Source: Rebecca billardiae RCC1528
Lineage: Eukaryota; Haptophyta
Reading direction: 5' to 3'
NCBI GenBank assembly: GCA_965240325.2
Contig: OZ251232.1
Coordinates: 744,001 to 808,000 of the forward strand
DNA length: 64,000 bases
Shown: positions 62,596 through 64,000 of the stretch, in pieces
How positions within the stretch are numbered: position 1 is the stretch's first letter
Layout of the letters: each line of letters begins with the position of its first letter
Notes under the pieces: generated by a model
Told to the model about the DNA's origin: nothing
Seen by the model: only the letters and a program-made list of their open reading frames with translations
Databases searched by the model: none
Translations under genes and position numbers: made by a program

Positions 62596-63057
62596 GGAGG
62601 CGGAGGAGCGCCGCTGGCTGTCCGTGAGTGTGCCGGCGCCGCCGCGGCCTGCCGCCCGGGGGCCCCGGGCCCGGGCGGGGCCGCTGTGCTCAGGCGTCGG
62701 CCGGGGCAGGGTGCGCCGGGGGGCAGTCGCGGCGGAAGCGGTCGGCTGCACGACGTGGGCTGCCCTGACCGGCCCCGAAGGTGCGCCTGTCACGCCGAGG
62801 GTCGGCCCTCCTGCAGGTACGCTCACTTTCCGCTTGGTACCCGCGCCGCAAAGGCGAGCTGCTTCCGACTCACATCTCGTCACCGTGCGGTCACTCCGGC
62901 GATGCCGCTGCGAGCGCCGAGCCCGCGTCCGGCCAGGTATACGCCCACCTAGCGGGGAGGGGCACGGGCGGCGGCGGAGCAGCGACGCGGCAGTCATAAC
63001 GCGATAACCGCCGCGGACTGCCAAACCCACCACTCCCGTCGCGTCGGCCATCGCCCC
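62596..63057. repeat. 462-bp direct repeat, copy 2
   Basis: Second copy of 58726-59187 in the same orientation. After it the sequence changes abruptly to CGAAACTTTCGG, whereas copy 1 continues ATAACCGCGCG. Confidence 0.9.
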
Positions 63058-63605
63058 GAAACTTTCGGCACTTTCCTTGGTCAGCCGACAGCGGGTACGA
63101 CCTCAAGCCGCCGCCGCCGGCCCCGGGCGACACTGATGAGAGTCGACACTGAGTCAAGCTGTGCGGCCCTGCGAACTATGAGAACAGTAGAATCCGAGCC
63201 GCAGTCAAGTACATCATGGACGCGAGTCCGATTCGCCGCTCGCGGCCTCTCACTCTCGTCAGCCACTCTGCGGACTCTGCAGCCGCACGGCGTCGTCAGG
63301 GCTGGCCGGCATGGGCGCATGGCACTGACAGCCGGTCACGGCGGCGGGAGATCCTCATCAGCCTGAAGACGTCGATTCGCGGTCCGGGAGGCGGGACTGC
63401 CGGCGCGCAGTCAGCCCAGCGCGGGCCGGCGCCGTGAGCACCGCGCCGCCAGTGGCTTCTGTACTGCCAGAGGCAGGGAAGATGCCGGTGGCCAGGAGTT
63501 CGCCGAGTCGCGGATGAGTAGGCTACTGCCAGTATCGTCAAGAAGTCGTGTGGGACGGTCGCAAGCCGTCCGGCCGTCCCGCGACCCGCCGGCGCGCGTC
63601 GCCGC

Positions 63606-64000
63606 TCACTCCGGCAGCTCGCAGGGATGCTCGTTCGTGAAGCTGCCGTTCAGTGATTGGGCCAGGCTGCACGCGGTCGACGCCCGCGGCGACAGGTCCG
63701 AGGTGCCGTCTTGCTGCGAGCCCGCGAACTCGTCGAGCCGCGGCGTCGCAGCGGTGGGCGTCCAGTTGCTCATCGGCGAGCGCGAATCGAGGTCCATGTC
63801 GTCTGACGTGCCGATGCTCCGGCTGCAGTTGCTGCTCAGCTTGCTGCTGCCGCGCATGCTGCTGCCGCCGGCCGCGCGCTTGCGCGCGCGCATCGCGCGC
63901 GTGAGTGCGCGGTCGAGCTTGGAGAGCTCATGGCCGATGCGCTGGCGGATGCGGGGCCACTCGGCCCACGCGCCCTGGTTGGAGGCCGTCGCCTCCGCCG
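63606..64000 (-). CDS. C-terminal part of an unidentified protein (5' end outside window)
   Basis: The frame is open from the window edge to the TGA at 63606, giving the last ~130 residues. The first third is helical and charged (WAEWPRIRQRIGHELSKLDR, then ALTRAMRARKRA). The rest is Ser/Thr/Asp-rich and probably disordered (SRSIGTSDDMDLDSRSPMSN, TPRLDEFAG), ending NEHPCELPE. Its residue balance (Asn, Asp, Gln, Phe) is unlike the compositional shadows around it, supporting coding. No family was recognised from this fragment. Confidence 0.55.
   Translation of the reverse strand, partial: AEATASNQGAWAEWPRIRQRIGHELSKLDRALTRAMRARKRAAGGSSMRGSSKLSSNCSRSIGTSDDMDLDSRSPMSNWTPTAATPRLDEFAGSQQDGTSDLSPRASTACSLAQSLNGSFTNEHPCELPE

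Larger units (their letters stand above)
58389..63605. other. Gene-poor repeat mosaic
   Basis: Long open frames exist on both strands, but all coincide with direct repeats, minisatellites or GC-rich composition. Besides the features listed separately there is a ~40-bp repeat (GTCGCCACGGGGGGGGGCAG at 58600 and 59267). Three imperfect ~105-bp copies start at about 59727, 60497 and 60663 and share GTATCAACGCC-like and AAGCGCGCCGAAA blocks. A motif like CTCGAGCGAAGCAGGAGGTG is scattered at 60.1, 60.3, 61.8 and 62.2 kb. From 63100 to 63560 the sequence is non-repetitive with nothing recognisable. Confidence 0.5.

Overview
This is a nuclear window from a GC-rich eukaryote, most likely a unicellular alga with a secondary plastid (haptophyte or pelagophyte-like). 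The reasons: short GC-rich GT-AG introns, signal-anchored glycan-modifying enzymes, hydroxyproline-type Ser-Pro arrays, genes without operons, islands of TA/CT/GATA microsatellites, and a small heat-shock protein whose leader ends in an SASS-F motif like the ASAF-type cleavage sites of red-lineage plastid proteins. The species cannot be fixed from the sequence alone.

Layout. 0-2.8 kb: a frameshifted RCC1-repeat fragment, a 134-bp tandem array, and dispersed repeats with long TA tracts. 2.9-12 kb: a sulfotransferase (+), a ~500-bp tandem duplication interrupted by a 601-bp ORF-bearing segment, then three minus-strand genes (ankyrin protein, Fringe-like glycosyltransferase, secreted PAF-acetylhydrolase-like lipase). 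12.7-41.8 kb: a single uninterrupted 29-kb reading frame encoding a ~9,700-residue type I membrane protein. It has a signal peptide, ~5,500 residues of S-P3/4/5 repeats, one globular module, ~2,200 residues of S-P2/S-P3 repeats, ten more copies of the module on short Pro linkers, a Cys-rich transmembrane helix and a ~386-residue cytoplasmic tail. 41.8-44.1 kb: AT-rich repeat-bearing spacer. 44.1-46.5 kb: a divergent pair, sulfotransferase-like (-) and nucleotide-sugar glycosyltransferase-like (+). 46.5-49.7 kb: spacer with a ~540-bp inverted-repeat element. 49.7-56.3 kb: two minus-strand coiled-coil proteins, the second with two introns, and a divergent secreted beta-trefoil lectin-like gene with two introns. 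56.5-57.1 kb: the second, inverted copy of the ~540-bp element. 57.6-58.4 kb: the small heat-shock protein. 58.6-63.1 kb: gene-poor mosaic of direct repeats and minisatellites. 63.6-64 kb: 3' end of an unidentified minus-strand gene.

The standout is the giant membrane-anchored Ser/Pro-rich protein. Two sulfotransferase-like enzymes, two glycosyltransferase-like enzymes and a lectin-like protein share its neighbourhood. A functional link to cell-surface glycoprotein assembly is possible but is inference from proximity and shared secretory features only.
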